A stretch of 35,938 bases of DNA. Origin: Acidobacteriota bacterium. Lineage in GTDB: Bacteria > Acidobacteriota > Terriglobia > Terriglobales > SCQP01. Positions within the stretch are counted from its first letter, which is position 1; the number at the start of each line of letters is the position of its first letter. Shown one piece after another: positions 23,463-33,732 of the stretch. The DNA is taken from assembly GCA_027315185.1 (NCBI GenBank), contig DAHUYO010000035.1, positions 1 through 35,938 of the forward strand, written 5' to 3'. The position numbers and the translations under genes are program-made. The notes below the pieces were generated by a model. It worked only from the letters and a program-made list of their open reading frames with translations. It did no database searches and was not told the DNA's origin.

Positions 23463-24160
23463 ATGCACTTGCCGGGCCCATGCCGGCGCCGGCTCTTGGC
23501 GCCGGTGCTGGCGATGATTTTGCTGGCGCCGGCCGCGGCCCGGCGCCATGCGCGCGCCACGCCGCTGAACAACGCGGCCATCGTCAGCTTGCTGCGGTTG
23601 GGATTCTCGCCGGCGGTGATCGCCGCCAAAATCCGCCAAGCGCGCCAGGTGCGCTTCGACGTTTCCTTGCCCGCCCTGGCGCGCATGCAGGCCGCGGGCG
23701 CGACGCCCGCCATTCTGCTGGCGATGATCGCGCGGGAAACGCCCCACCGCGGCCGCCGGCGCGCACCCATCCCGCGGCGCGGTTCCGCCCGACGGGCGCG
23801 GCGATCGCGGCGGCTTGCACCACCCCCGGCGCGGCCCCCGGTCCTGCCATCGTCTACATTTGGGATCGCAGCCGCACCGGCTTGGCGGCGCGCTGTTGGA
23901 GCGAACTCCACAAACACTCGCCGCTGCGCTTGGCGTTTTCGCCCGCGGAGGCCGATTGGCTATTGGTGATTACGGCCCAGGGCCGGGGCTTGCGCCGGAC
24001 GGAAACGCTCCAGGTCTTTGACAACCGCACGCAACTGTTGCTGTGGAGCGGGCACGCGGATGTAGCGCCGTTCCGCCGCAGCGCCATTCGCCGCCTGGCG
24101 GACCGGTTCTGGCAGCAGGAAGGCGCGGCGCTGAAAAAGGGCGGCGCGGCCGGCACATAG
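23463..24160 (+). pseudogene. Secreted two-domain protein split by a frameshift
   Basis: Two pieces in different frames look like one protein. The first, from ATG 23463, has a signal peptide (RRRLLAPVLAMILLAPAAA) and the motif LNNAAIVSLLRLGFSPAVIAAKIRQARQVRFD, with LARMQAAGATPAILLAMIA. That is a repeat-type N-domain common in Acidobacteria-like secreted proteins. In that frame the sequence turns into a meaningless Arg/Pro run after about 23750. From about 23830 another plus frame gives PAIVYIWDRSRTGLAARCW, then EADWLLVITAQGRGLRRTETLQ, ending at TAG 24158-24160. The shift must lie in the GC-rich linker at about 23740-23840. It is either a true broken gene or a sequencing indel. Two separate overlapping genes is the less likely alternative, because the second piece lacks a start. 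Confidence 0.6.
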
Positions 24161-24190
24161 GCCACCTCGCCGCCCAAGCGTGGTTAGCGC

Positions 24191-24212
24191 CGCCGGAGGC
24201 CGGCCTCCGGCG
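24191..24212. terminator. 22-base perfect palindrome between convergent genes
   Basis: The perfect palindrome has arms CGCCGGAGGCC and GGCCTCCGGCG. It lies between the stop of the plus-strand frameshifted gene (24160) and the stop of the minus-strand HU gene (24225). It could act as a two-way transcription stop through hairpin formation, but there is no T-run, so classical intrinsic termination is uncertain. Confidence 0.4.
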
Positions 24213-24224
24213 CAGGGCGCCGCG

Positions 24225-24521
24225 CTACTTCTTGGGCGGCGCGATGGCGTCCTTGACGGCCTTCGAGACGCGGAACTTCACCACGGTTTTCGCCGGGATC
24301 TTGATGGCTTCCCCGGTTTGCGGATTGCGCCCGGTGCGGGCTTTGCGCTGCTGCTTCACCAACTTGCCCAGTCCGGGTAGGGTGAATTGGCCCGACCGTT
24401 TGGTCTCCTTCACCGCCAAAGCGGCAAGCGAATCCAAATACTGGGCGGACACTTTATTGCTGATCTCATTCGCCTCCGCCAATTGGCGGACCAGCGCGGT
24501 TTTGGTCAATGCTCCTGCCAT
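24225..24521 (-). CDS. HU-family DNA-binding protein
   Basis: This 98-residue nucleoid protein begins MAGALTKTALVRQLAEANEIS. It has the dimerising helices at 1-45, then FTLPGLGKLVKQQRKART, the family signature GRNPQTGE, and the beta-arm region with IKIPAKTVVKFRVSKAVKDAI. The tail APPKK is short and basic. The ribosome-binding site is strong: AAGGAGG stands 5 bases before the ATG on the minus strand. A TACAAT at 24556-24561 is a likely -10 element, giving a leader of about 28 bases. An extended frame to 24587 was rejected because it would include the promoter and ribosome-binding site. Confidence 0.93.
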   Translation of the reverse strand: MAGALTKTALVRQLAEANEISNKVSAQYLDSLAALAVKETKRSGQFTLPGLGKLVKQQRKARTGRNPQTGEAIKIPAKTVVKFRVSKAVKDAIAPPKK

Positions 24522-24555
24522 GCACCCTCCTTGGGGTTTTACCGAAAGCGGAGCC

Positions 24556-24561
24556 ATTGTA
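24556..24561 (-). promoter_or_regulatory. Candidate -10 element of the HU gene
   Basis: TACAAT followed by GG on the minus strand lies 34 bases before the HU ATG, at the same distance as the ilvE element. No -35 is recognisable. Confidence 0.4.
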
Positions 24562-24647
24562 CACGACTGCGCGTACGGAATGGGCATGTTTAGCGGGTTT
24601 TTTTCTTATACGGCGGCGTCAGGCCTTGACGTTAGCGGCAACTGCAC

Positions 24648-26726
24648 TCAGGCTAGCGCGCGCACGCGAGTCACCACTTCCGCCGCTCCGCCTGATTCCG
24701 GCCAGACCGCCAGCGCCGCGCTGCCCTGGTAAACCCGTTGGGCGCCCCCTTCGGACTGGGACACGGTCCAAATGGGGCGTACCCACCACGCGACCGCGCC
24801 GGGGGCGTGCATTTCGACGCGGCATTTCCGCCATCCGTCTTCCAGCGCCAGGAATTCGCCGGCGTGCGCCCCGCTCCAACTCAGTGGCTCCCAGTGCTCG
24901 CCCAACCGCCAACCGCGGTCCTGGGCCGCTGGCGCCAACAGATTGAATACCATTTCGATCCCCAGCCGCTTTGCGCCCGCCGCCGGCGCCCCGGCCGGCC
25001 AGCGCAGGCGGCAGTGGAAGGAGTCGGGCGTAGGGGCGGCGAAGCCCAACGATTTTTCCAGGCGCTGGGCTCCTTCCGCGACGGCCTCCATGCGCACCTC
25101 CGGTCCATCAAGCGCTACTTCAACAACCTGCCAGATGCCCCCGGCCAAATGAGGGTCTTCTTCCAAGCCGAGCCGCTCATAATCCGGAAACTGCCGATCC
25201 GCGGAAAACCAATAGACCCGTGCACCGTGGCAGGCATAGCGGTCATATAGCAACCAACCGCTCATGTCCTCGGCGGGTTCGGTGGCGGCGCCCGGCAAGC
25301 CCGCGGGATTGGCGCCCAGCCGCGCGCGCAGCGCCTGATGGTAAACCTCGGGCCGGCGCCGCAGCGAATTGAGCAAATTCGCGTCGGCGGGCAAATAGTC
25401 GAATTCGGCGATGCTGCCGCCATCGCGCGGCTGGACCACGGCGCGCAGCAGCGGCGTGCGCAGTTCGATCTCCTCATGGCCGTCGCAATCCCAATCCCCG
25501 CGCCGCAGGGCCGCCGGCGGGGTCAGGGTAGCCAACAAGCGGTCCGCGGCGAGCAGATGGGTATAGACGCTGTTGCGCAAGTTGGGCGCGTAGAGCCCGC
25601 CAAAGAGCCCGTGCCAATAGGCGTCGTTGCATTCGGCGGCCAGCAAATGCGTCCGCGCCGCAGCCACCCGCGCCTCCTCCGCCTCGGATTTCGGCCGGCG
25701 TTGCGCCACCTCCTGCCACTGCCGGCTGAGGTCGAGCGCCCGCTTGTGCATGGCGTTGGCTTCGGCATATTTGGCAAGAAAACTCCGCCATGGCGCCCCG
25801 GCCAGAAAGCGGTGAAAGGGCGCGAGAGCGGGGTCGGCGCGCGCCCGCCCGAACTCTTCGGCGGCCGGCATGGGCAGCGCCCATTGCATCATTTCCGGGT
25901 ACGACGCCGTGGGCAGATAGGCTAAGCCCAAAGGCGGGTGGCGATGCAGATAGTCGGTAACCGTCGTGGTCTCGACCTGGCCCGCCAGCGCCTCCAGCCC
26001 GTCCAGAAAGCGCTGTAGCCAACCGTCGCGATAGACGTGCTCATAGGTATGGGGCCAGGAACCAAATTTTTCCAGGTCATCGCCCATCGCCAGCAGCGGG
26101 CTGTCCGCGGGCGACGGATGATGGGCCGCAATCTCGGCCAAAAATCGCAGTGCTTCCTGCTCCGGACGAAAGGGCAGGGCCACGCGCAGGAACTGATTAC
26201 ACGCGACCAGGCGCAGCGTCCGCCCGCGATGCTCGGTAAGAAACGATCCGTAGACGTGCCCGGCTTCCCAGCCCGCCATCAGCAAGTGACTGTCGTCCAC
26301 CAATGCGAACTCGACTCCGGCGTCGGCCAGCGGCGCCGGAAGATCCGGCTCCCAGACCCGCTCGGTCAGCCATATGCCCCGCGGCGCCGCGCCGGTATGC
26401 CGTTCCACGCAGGCGCGCAGCCGGTCCAGTTGCTCCTCCTTATCGGCGTCGGGGATGGCGGCCAAGATCGGCTCGTAGTAGCCACCGCCCAACATCTCCA
26501 CCCGTCCCGCCGCCCGCAGCGCGCGCAGCCGGGCGACGTACTCCGGGTGCCGCTCCGCCAGCCAATCCAGCAGCCAACCACTGAAATGCAAGGTAAACCG
26601 CAGCCAGGGGCGGGCCTCGGCGGCATCGAGAAACGGCCGGTAGGAACTGGCGTAGGCGTGCTCGATGACGTCATCGAAGTTGTCCACCGGCTGATGCGCG
26701 TGCAAAACCAGGGCAAGCGAAACCAT
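24648..26726 (-). CDS. GH57 4-alpha-glucanotransferase/amylase with DUF1925/1926 domains
   Basis: The 692-residue protein is a family 57 glycoside hydrolase of the Thermococcus litoralis 4-alpha-glucanotransferase type, which acts on alpha-1,4-glucans. The five GH57 motifs are visible: LVLHAHQPVDN at the N-terminus, GGGYYEPILAAIP, the nucleophile E122 in IWLTERVWEP, the acid D216/D217 in AMGDDLEKFGSWP, and the later HLLAAECNDAYWHG segment. The central helical and C-terminal beta domains correspond to DUF1925 and DUF1926 (for example HEEIELRTPLLRAVVQPRDGGSIAEFDY). There is no signal peptide, so it is cytoplasmic. It is slightly longer than the archaeal enzyme (about 660). No glycogen operon accompanies it. 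Confidence 0.93.
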   Translation of the reverse strand: MVSLALVLHAHQPVDNFDDVIEHAYASSYRPFLDAAEARPWLRFTLHFSGWLLDWLAERHPEYVARLRALRAAGRVEMLGGGYYEPILAAIPDADKEEQLDRLRACVERHTGAAPRGIWLTERVWEPDLPAPLADAGVEFALVDDSHLLMAGWEAGHVYGSFLTEHRGRTLRLVACNQFLRVALPFRPEQEALRFLAEIAAHHPSPADSPLLAMGDDLEKFGSWPHTYEHVYRDGWLQRFLDGLEALAGQVETTTVTDYLHRHPPLGLAYLPTASYPEMMQWALPMPAAEEFGRARADPALAPFHRFLAGAPWRSFLAKYAEANAMHKRALDLSRQWQEVAQRRPKSEAEEARVAAARTHLLAAECNDAYWHGLFGGLYAPNLRNSVYTHLLAADRLLATLTPPAALRRGDWDCDGHEEIELRTPLLRAVVQPRDGGSIAEFDYLPADANLLNSLRRRPEVYHQALRARLGANPAGLPGAATEPAEDMSGWLLYDRYACHGARVYWFSADRQFPDYERLGLEEDPHLAGGIWQVVEVALDGPEVRMEAVAEGAQRLEKSLGFAAPTPDSFHCRLRWPAGAPAAGAKRLGIEMVFNLLAPAAQDRGWRLGEHWEPLSWSGAHAGEFLALEDGWRKCRVEMHAPGAVAWWVRPIWTVSQSEGGAQRVYQGSAALAVWPESGGAAEVVTRVRALA

Positions 26727-26941
26727 GCTGCCTCTAAGCTAACCCTTCTTTTGCGGTTGCAGCAGGGCCGGTGCGGTTGGGCCGCCGGGCGGGACCGCGC
26801 CGCTTCCGTTGCCGGAGGCGGGCGGCAGCCTTCCTCAGCGCGCCGCGGGGGCGCGGGGATTTCCGGGGCCTGCCCGCGCCCGCTTTGCCCCCTAGAAAGC
26901 GGCGCGGCTCCCGCGAGCAGCCCGGTTTTCCGTGGCTCATC

Positions 26942-26958
26942 TATACTCAAAGTTTGAG
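26942..26958 (+). promoter_or_regulatory. -10 element with overlapping palindrome before the DUF1844-ribF run
   Basis: TATACT (26942-26947), a five-of-six match to the -10 consensus, overlaps a perfect inverted repeat CTCAAA-G-TTTGAG (26946-26958). A repressor bound to this repeat would block the start region. The ribosome-binding site GAGGA follows at 26956-26960 and the ATG is at 26973. Confidence 0.4.
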
Positions 26959-26972
26959 GAACGGTTTTCGCC

Positions 26973-27512
26973 ATGTCTGACCGGGAAACGCCCGAACCGA
27001 GCATTGTCATCAGCGACCGCCGCCACTTTACCTCCGCCGGCGAACGCCGCCCGGAGGTTCCGGACGAGGATAACGACTCCGCACGGGTGGTGGATCTCGG
27101 CGCAGCCGCCAAGGCCCCAGCGGCGCCGGCGGGTAACAAACCCGCCGCCAACACCGGCGGCGGCGCCAAAACCGCCGGCGGCGCCATTCCCTTTCCGTCG
27201 CCCGCCGCCGAGCCGCCGCCACCGGCCGCGGAAGGCGCGCCCGCGGCGCCGGAAGAGCCGACGCCATTCCTGGCCCTGCTGGAGTCGCTGTACGCGTCCG
27301 CAATGATTCAATTGGGCGCCAGCGCACCAGGGGAAATCTCCCGCCCCGAGCCGGATTTTCCCGCCGCCCGCCAGACCATCGAGATCATGGGCGTGCTGCA
27401 AAACAAAACGCGCGGCAATCTGACCCCGGGCGAGGCTCGCGCCCTGGAGGAAATGCTCTACGAGCTGCGCCTCTATTACGTCCAGCTGACCCGCGCCCGG
27501 GGCCAAAAATAG
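26973..27512 (+). CDS. DUF1844 protein with disordered N-terminus
   Basis: In this 179-residue protein the first 95 residues are acidic, then Ala/Pro/Gly-rich and probably unstructured. The C-terminal 80 residues form the DUF1844 helical domain: FLALLESLYASAMIQLG, then PDFPAARQTIEIMGVLQNKT, and GEARALEEMLYELRLYYVQLT. This domain is widespread in Acidobacteria and related phyla, and its function is unknown. Its stop codon shares one base with the GTG start of the next gene (TAGTG), so the metallo-hydrolase is translationally coupled. Confidence 0.88.
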   Translation: MSDRETPEPSIVISDRRHFTSAGERRPEVPDEDNDSARVVDLGAAAKAPAAPAGNKPAANTGGGAKTAGGAIPFPSPAAEPPPPAAEGAPAAPEEPTPFLALLESLYASAMIQLGASAPGEISRPEPDFPAARQTIEIMGVLQNKTRGNLTPGEARALEEMLYELRLYYVQLTRARGQK

Positions 27513-28309
27513 TGGCCGCGCGCCACGCCCGGCTGCGCGTCCTCGGGTCCGGCACCTCGACCGGGGTGCCCATGCTGGGCTGCCATTGCCCGGTCTGTAG
27601 CTCCGAAGACCCGCGCGACCGCCGGCTGCGCCCCAGCATCCTGTTGCGCCTTGAGGGACAGACAGCGGTAATTGACACCACGCCCGATTTCCGCGCCCAG
27701 GCGCTGGCGGCGAACTTGGATCGCCTGGACGCCGTTTTGTTCACCCACAGCCACGCGGATCACATCTTCGGCTTGGACGACGTGCGCCAATTGAACTTCG
27801 CCCATCCGGGACCCATCCCCATCCACGCCGACCCGCGCACGCTCGCCGACCTGCGCCGCGTCTACCAATACGTCTTCACCAACGACTACAAGGTCAGCGC
27901 CATACCGCAAATCTCCGCCCACGAGATCCCGCCGGGGACCTCGCCGCGCCCCACCATTTCCGCCGCCGGCATGGCTTTTGAACCCATTGAGGTCTGGCAC
28001 GGCGCCCTGCCGATCACCGCCTACCGGTTCGGCCGCAACGCCTACGTCACGGACTTCAGCGAGCTTCCCGCCCCGGCCATGGAACGCCTGCGGGGCTTGG
28101 ACCTGCTGATCCTCGATGCCCTGCGCCACCGCCCGCATCCCACGCATTCCAGCGTCGCCAACTCGCTGCGCCTAGTGCGGGAGCTGGCGCCGCGCCGCGC
28201 GCTGTTTACCCATATCTGCCACGATCTGCCGCACGCGGAGACGGAAGCCGCTCTGCCGGATCACGTCCGCTTGGCCTATGACGGCCTAGAGCTGGACGTG
28301 GAGCTATAA
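27512..28309 (+). CDS. Metallo-beta-lactamase-fold hydrolase, PhnP/RNase Z-like
   Basis: This 265-residue protein begins with the PhnP-type start LRVLGSGTSTGVPMLGCHCPVC, a glycine-rich loop plus a Cys cluster that may bind structural zinc. The metal site HxHxDH is THSHADHIFGLDD, with H79, H81, D83 and H84. Later ligands lie in VWHG, VTDFSEL and the C-terminal FTHICHD. The group includes cyclic nucleotide or phosphodiester hydrolases such as PhnP, so a phosphodiesterase is likely, but the substrate is unknown. No phn cluster is nearby. The GTG start overlaps the DUF1844 stop by one base. Confidence 0.88.
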   Translation: MAARHARLRVLGSGTSTGVPMLGCHCPVCSSEDPRDRRLRPSILLRLEGQTAVIDTTPDFRAQALAANLDRLDAVLFTHSHADHIFGLDDVRQLNFAHPGPIPIHADPRTLADLRRVYQYVFTNDYKVSAIPQISAHEIPPGTSPRPTISAAGMAFEPIEVWHGALPITAYRFGRNAYVTDFSELPAPAMERLRGLDLLILDALRHRPHPTHSSVANSLRLVRELAPRRALFTHICHDLPHAETEAALPDHVRLAYDGLELDVEL

Positions 28310-28315
28310 GGCCGC

Positions 28316-29287
28316 ATGGCGCAGATCCTCCAATCCGCCGCCCAGCTCACCTCACTGCCGCGCGGCGCCGTCATCAGCGTCGGAAACTTCGACGGTGTGC
28401 ACCGCGGCCATCAAGCCGTACTGGCCGCCGTGGCCGCCGCCGCCCGCGCCCGGGCCGTTCCGGCGGTAGCCGTGACGTTTGAACCCCATCCCCTGCGCCT
28501 GCTGCGTCCGGACGCCGCGCCCCGCCTGATCACCCCGCTGGCGCGGAAATTACGGCTGCTGGCGGAAACGGGCGTGGACGCCATCGCGGTTCTGCCCTTC
28601 ACGCGCGAACTCTCCGAGCTGACCGCCCGCGCCTTCGTCGAGACCATCCTGGTCCGCGGACTCGCCCCAGCCGCGATTCATGAGGGCGCTAACTTCCAGT
28701 TCGGGCATCGCCACGCCGGCAATGTGGAAACGTTAGCGGAACTGGGACGAGAATTTGGCTTTCAGGTGGTGGTGCACCCGGAAATGCGCTGGCGCGGCGA
28801 GCGGGTTTCCAGTTCGCACATCCGCCGGCATATCGCCGCCGGCGCTGTTTCCTGGGCCGCCCGGCTGCTGGGGCGGTGGTTTTCCATTGCCGGTCCGGTA
28901 TCGGCGGGCGAGGGCGTCGGCCGGCGGCTCACCGTTCCCACGCTCAACCTGGCGGACTATTCCGAACTCCTTCCCGCCCGCGGCGTTTACGTGACCCAGA
29001 CCCGCATTGGAGACCGGTGGTTGGGCTCGGTGACCAATTGCGGCCTGCGGCCGACGTTCACCGGGGACAATCCTGACCCAGCGCCCTTCCGGGTGGAAAC
29101 GCATCTGCTCGAGGTGGATCCCGCCAACCCGCCGGAAACGCCCGCTGAAATCGAAGTCCGCTTCCTGCACCGCCTGCGCGACGAGCAACGGTTCCCTTCG
29201 CCGGAAGCGCTGAAGGTACAGATTCTCGCGGATGTAGCCCGTGCCCGGCGCTTTCTGCGGCGTCTGCCCGCCGCCTGCAGGGTTTAG
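28316..29287 (+). CDS. ribF: Bifunctional riboflavin kinase/FAD synthetase
   Basis: This 323-residue enzyme makes FMN from riboflavin and FAD from FMN. The N-terminal nucleotidyltransferase domain has ISVGNFDGVHRGHQ (about 20-33), TFEPHPL, and the SSSHIRRHI segment that closes it. The C-terminal riboflavin kinase domain has GEGVGRRLTVPTLNL in place of the more usual GRxxGFPTxNL, then ARGVYVT and SVTNCGLRPTF. The terminal VRFLHRLRDEQRF is also typical. The ATG is 6 bases after the preceding stop, so it is co-transcribed with the metallo-hydrolase. No FMN riboswitch is seen in front of it. Confidence 0.95.
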   Translation: MAQILQSAAQLTSLPRGAVISVGNFDGVHRGHQAVLAAVAAAARARAVPAVAVTFEPHPLRLLRPDAAPRLITPLARKLRLLAETGVDAIAVLPFTRELSELTARAFVETILVRGLAPAAIHEGANFQFGHRHAGNVETLAELGREFGFQVVVHPEMRWRGERVSSSHIRRHIAAGAVSWAARLLGRWFSIAGPVSAGEGVGRRLTVPTLNLADYSELLPARGVYVTQTRIGDRWLGSVTNCGLRPTFTGDNPDPAPFRVETHLLEVDPANPPETPAEIEVRFLHRLRDEQRFPSPEALKVQILADVARARRFLRRLPAACRV

Positions 29288-29298
29288 GGTATAGGGAT

Positions 29299-29314
29299 CG
29301 GTGGTTTGCCACCG
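29299..29314 (+). repeat. Small hairpin between ribF and the F420-reductase-like gene
   Basis: CGGTGG-TTTG-CCACCG forms a perfect 6-base stem with a 4-base loop just after the ribF stop and 11 bases before the next ribosome-binding site (GGGAGG, 29325-29330). It could mark an mRNA processing or attenuation point. Confidence 0.35.
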
Positions 29315-29334
29315 CGATGGTGGCGGGAGGACAC

Positions 29335-31427
<2,093 letters not shown>

Positions 31428-31449
31428 GTCCCGTCCGCTCTGCCCGCCC

Positions 31450-32133
31450 ATGAACACGACCACCCGCGACGAACAACTCCGAGCTGAATTCAATCAATGG
31501 GCCCGCGATGGCCATGGCGAAGCCATGGAGCGGCATCATTTCCGCATCGCCCAAAAGACCATCCAGTGCATGCAGTTGGCGCCGCGGGAACGAATCCTGG
31601 AACTGGGGTGCGGCGACGGCTGGGCTTGCCGTTTGTTATCGCGGCTGCTCCAGCCGGAGTCGCGGCTGGTAGGCATGGACATCTCCGATGAGATGATTCG
31701 CCAAGCGCGCGACCGGTCCGGCGACTACGAGAACGTCAGCTTCCTCTGGGGTTCGGCGGAAGCCATCCCCTGGGAAGACGACTTTTTCAGCAAAGCTTGG
31801 GCCATCGAGTCGTTCTATTACTACCAGCACCAGGAGAAGGTTCTGGATGAGCTCAAGCGGGTCCTGGCGCCGATGGGCCGGCTGTATTTGCTGATGTGCA
31901 TCTATCGGGAAAACACCGATACGCTGCGCTGGGTGGAGCAGGCGCATGTGCCCATCCATGTCCGCAGCGCGGAGGAATACAAGGCCATGCTGGCCGCCCG
32001 CGGCTGGATTGAAGTCACCGCCGAGGAGTTTCTGCCCGAGCCCGGCGCTCCGGCCGAGACGCGCAGCCATGACCGCGCGCTGCTGATTTCAGCGCGCAAA
32101 CCCCACGCGGCGCCGCGACCGGGGTTGGGGTAG
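31450..32133 (+). CDS. Class I SAM-dependent methyltransferase
   Basis: In this 227-residue protein the SAM-binding motif I is ILELGCGDGWACRLL (49-63), followed by LVGMDISDEMIRQAR (motif II acidic residue) and the post-motif region SFLWGSAEAIPWEDDFFSKA, a UbiE/COQ5-like pattern for small-molecule methyltransferases. The FYYYQHQEKVLDELKRVLAPMGRLYLL segment is the usual motif III area. The substrate is unknown. The gene lies 22 bases after thiC and 6 bases before the DUF971 gene, so it is probably co-transcribed with them. Confidence 0.88.
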   Translation: MNTTTRDEQLRAEFNQWARDGHGEAMERHHFRIAQKTIQCMQLAPRERILELGCGDGWACRLLSRLLQPESRLVGMDISDEMIRQARDRSGDYENVSFLWGSAEAIPWEDDFFSKAWAIESFYYYQHQEKVLDELKRVLAPMGRLYLLMCIYRENTDTLRWVEQAHVPIHVRSAEEYKAMLAARGWIEVTAEEFLPEPGAPAETRSHDRALLISARKPHAAPRPGLG

Positions 32134-32139
32134 GCCGGC

Positions 32140-32493
32140 ATGGCCGGCGAAGCGCCGCGTTCGGTGGACATCTCGCTCTCGGAAGGCGTCACCATCGAAT
32201 GGCGGGATGGCCACCTCAGCCATTACGGGATCAAGTACCTGCGCCAGCAGTGTCCCTGCGCCACCTGCACCGGGAAACATGGACCCGTTCCGCCGGCGCC
32301 GGCCGCCGCGCCCGGCGCGCTGCCCATCTTCTCGCCCAGCGGCGCCACGCTACTCGGCGCCGAACGCGTCGGCAACTACGCCCTGCACTTCACCTTCAGC
32401 GATCGCCACTCCACCGGCATCTACACCTGGCAATACCTGCGTTCGCTTTGCCCTTGCGGCCAGTGCCACCCGGAACCGCCGCCCAAGGATTAG
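32140..32493 (+). CDS. DUF971 (GBBH-like N-domain) protein
   Basis: This 117-residue protein has the DUF971 core: ISLSEGVTIEWRDGHLSHYG, then YLRQQCPCATC, a central Pro/Ala insertion, NYALHFTFSDRHSTGIYTW, and YLRSLCPCGQC at the end. The two CPCxxC pairs could bind zinc or an iron-sulfur cluster. The same fold forms the N-domain of gamma-butyrobetaine hydroxylase. Stand-alone copies have been linked to iron-sulfur metabolism only by context in other genomes. It is separated from hrcA by 87 bases. Confidence 0.88.
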   Translation: MAGEAPRSVDISLSEGVTIEWRDGHLSHYGIKYLRQQCPCATCTGKHGPVPPAPAAAPGALPIFSPSGATLLGAERVGNYALHFTFSDRHSTGIYTWQYLRSLCPCGQCHPEPPPKD

Positions 32494-32541
32494 GGCGGCG
32501 GGGGACAGCACCCCGGGCTTGCCCACCACCGTCCGTCTCCG

Positions 32542-32547
32542 TACACT
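32542..32547 (+). promoter_or_regulatory. Candidate -10 element for hrcA-grpE-dnaJ
   Basis: TACACT followed by GAA lies 33 bases before the hrcA ATG (32581). It fits the window's -10 pattern (TA, then T at the sixth base, then G). No CIRCE inverted repeat (TTAGCACTC/GAGTGCTAA) is present in the 87 bases between DUF971 and hrcA. Confidence 0.35.
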
Positions 32548-32580
32548 GAATACAGATGCCCTGGGCGGCATCAAGTCCCG

Positions 32581-33729
32581 ATGGCGGAACCATCCACCGG
32601 CGCCAGCGCGAATCCTCAGCCCGCACCGCTGAACGCGCGGGAACATGCGGTTCTGAACACGGTGCTGGAACTCTACCTGCGCACCGGCGAACCGGTCGCT
32701 TCCCGCCATGTGGCTGAAATGGGGGGAACTGGAGCCGAGCACCTCAGCGCCGCCTCCATTCGCAACGTCTTCGCCAGCCTGGAGGCCACCGGCTACCTCT
32801 CCCAGCCGCACACCTCCGCCGGCCGCATTCCCACGCTGCAAGCGCTGCGCCACCACGTGCGCGGCTTGCCCTCGCCCCGTCCGCTGACAGCGAACGAGGA
32901 GCGCCGTCTGCAGGCGCTGCTGGGCCGCAGCGATTCTGGGCCCGAAATCGAAATAACCGAAGCCCAATTTCTGGAACGCGCCTGCCAGTTCCTCTCCGAA
33001 GTGTCGCATCGCATTGGCTTGGTGGCCGTCGCGCCGTGGTCCGATCCGAGCCTGCGGGAAATCCGCTTTTTCCGCCTCAACGGCCGGCGCGTTCTGGCGG
33101 TGCTGGCAGCCCAAGACGGTCAAGTGCGGGAATGCGCGGCGCGCGTTCCGGAGGATTATTCGCAAGCGGAACTCGACACCGCGGCCCGCTTCCTCAACGC
33201 CTCCTTCGGGGGCTGGACGTTGGAACGCATCCGCCGCGAACTGATCCGCCGCGTGGATGATGACCGCGCCGCCTACGATCAACTATTGCAGCGGGTATTG
33301 GTGCTGTATCACTGCGGCATATTGCAGCTTCGCGATCCCGGCCAGGTCTACGTGGACGGCGCCAGCAATCTGGTCGCGCTGCTGCGCGACCATGAGCGGC
33401 TGGCGGACATTCTCCGCGCTTTGACGGCCAAGGAAAAGCTCTTGGCCCTGGTGCAACAAATCGCCGACCCTGCCGCCCGCCCCAATCCGGTCCCCGCGGT
33501 GAGCGGCGGGATGCCGGATACGGTGCACATTCAAGTCGGGTTGGATGCCGCCGACATGCCCGATTTCGGCCTGGTGGCGGCCCATTATTCCACCCCCGAG
33601 CACCGCCAAGGGACGCTGGCCATCCTGGGCCCCGCCTGCATGGAATATGGCCTAGCGGCCGCCGCCGTGCTGCGCGTGCGAACGTTGCTGGAACATCTGA
33701 CACCCGACGCCTTATCGGGGGACAATTAA
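32581..33729 (+). CDS. hrcA: Heat-inducible transcription repressor HrcA
   Basis: This 382-residue HrcA represses heat-shock operons through CIRCE operators and is itself folded by GroEL. The N-terminal winged helix is clear: LNAREHAVLNTVLELYLRTGEPVASRHVAE, then LSAASIRNVFASLEATGYLSQPHTSAGRIPT. The central GAF-like dimerisation domain and the C-terminal segment (VAAHYSTPEHRQGTLAILGPACMEYGLA, matching the family's GPxRMxY block) are complete. The first 15 residues are extra and disordered. The gene leads the cluster hrcA-grpE-dnaJ-rsmE, with only 3 bases to grpE. dnaK is not in the window. Confidence 0.95.
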   Translation: MAEPSTGASANPQPAPLNAREHAVLNTVLELYLRTGEPVASRHVAEMGGTGAEHLSAASIRNVFASLEATGYLSQPHTSAGRIPTLQALRHHVRGLPSPRPLTANEERRLQALLGRSDSGPEIEITEAQFLERACQFLSEVSHRIGLVAVAPWSDPSLREIRFFRLNGRRVLAVLAAQDGQVRECAARVPEDYSQAELDTAARFLNASFGGWTLERIRRELIRRVDDDRAAYDQLLQRVLVLYHCGILQLRDPGQVYVDGASNLVALLRDHERLADILRALTAKEKLLALVQQIADPAARPNPVPAVSGGMPDTVHIQVGLDAADMPDFGLVAAHYSTPEHRQGTLAILGPACMEYGLAAAAVLRVRTLLEHLTPDALSGDN

Positions 33730-33732
33730 AGC

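Noticed and set aside
26727..26972. Short plus- and minus-strand frames between GH57 and DUF1844
   Set aside because: Arg/Pro/Ala-rich translations typical of non-coding GC-rich DNA; the gap is better explained as a divergent promoter region.
28305..28310. TATAAG 5 bases before the ribF ATG as a leaderless promoter
   Set aside because: It lacks the conserved final T and is part of the coding end of the preceding gene.
28310..28315. FMN riboswitch before ribF
   Set aside because: Only 6 bases separate ribF from the preceding gene.
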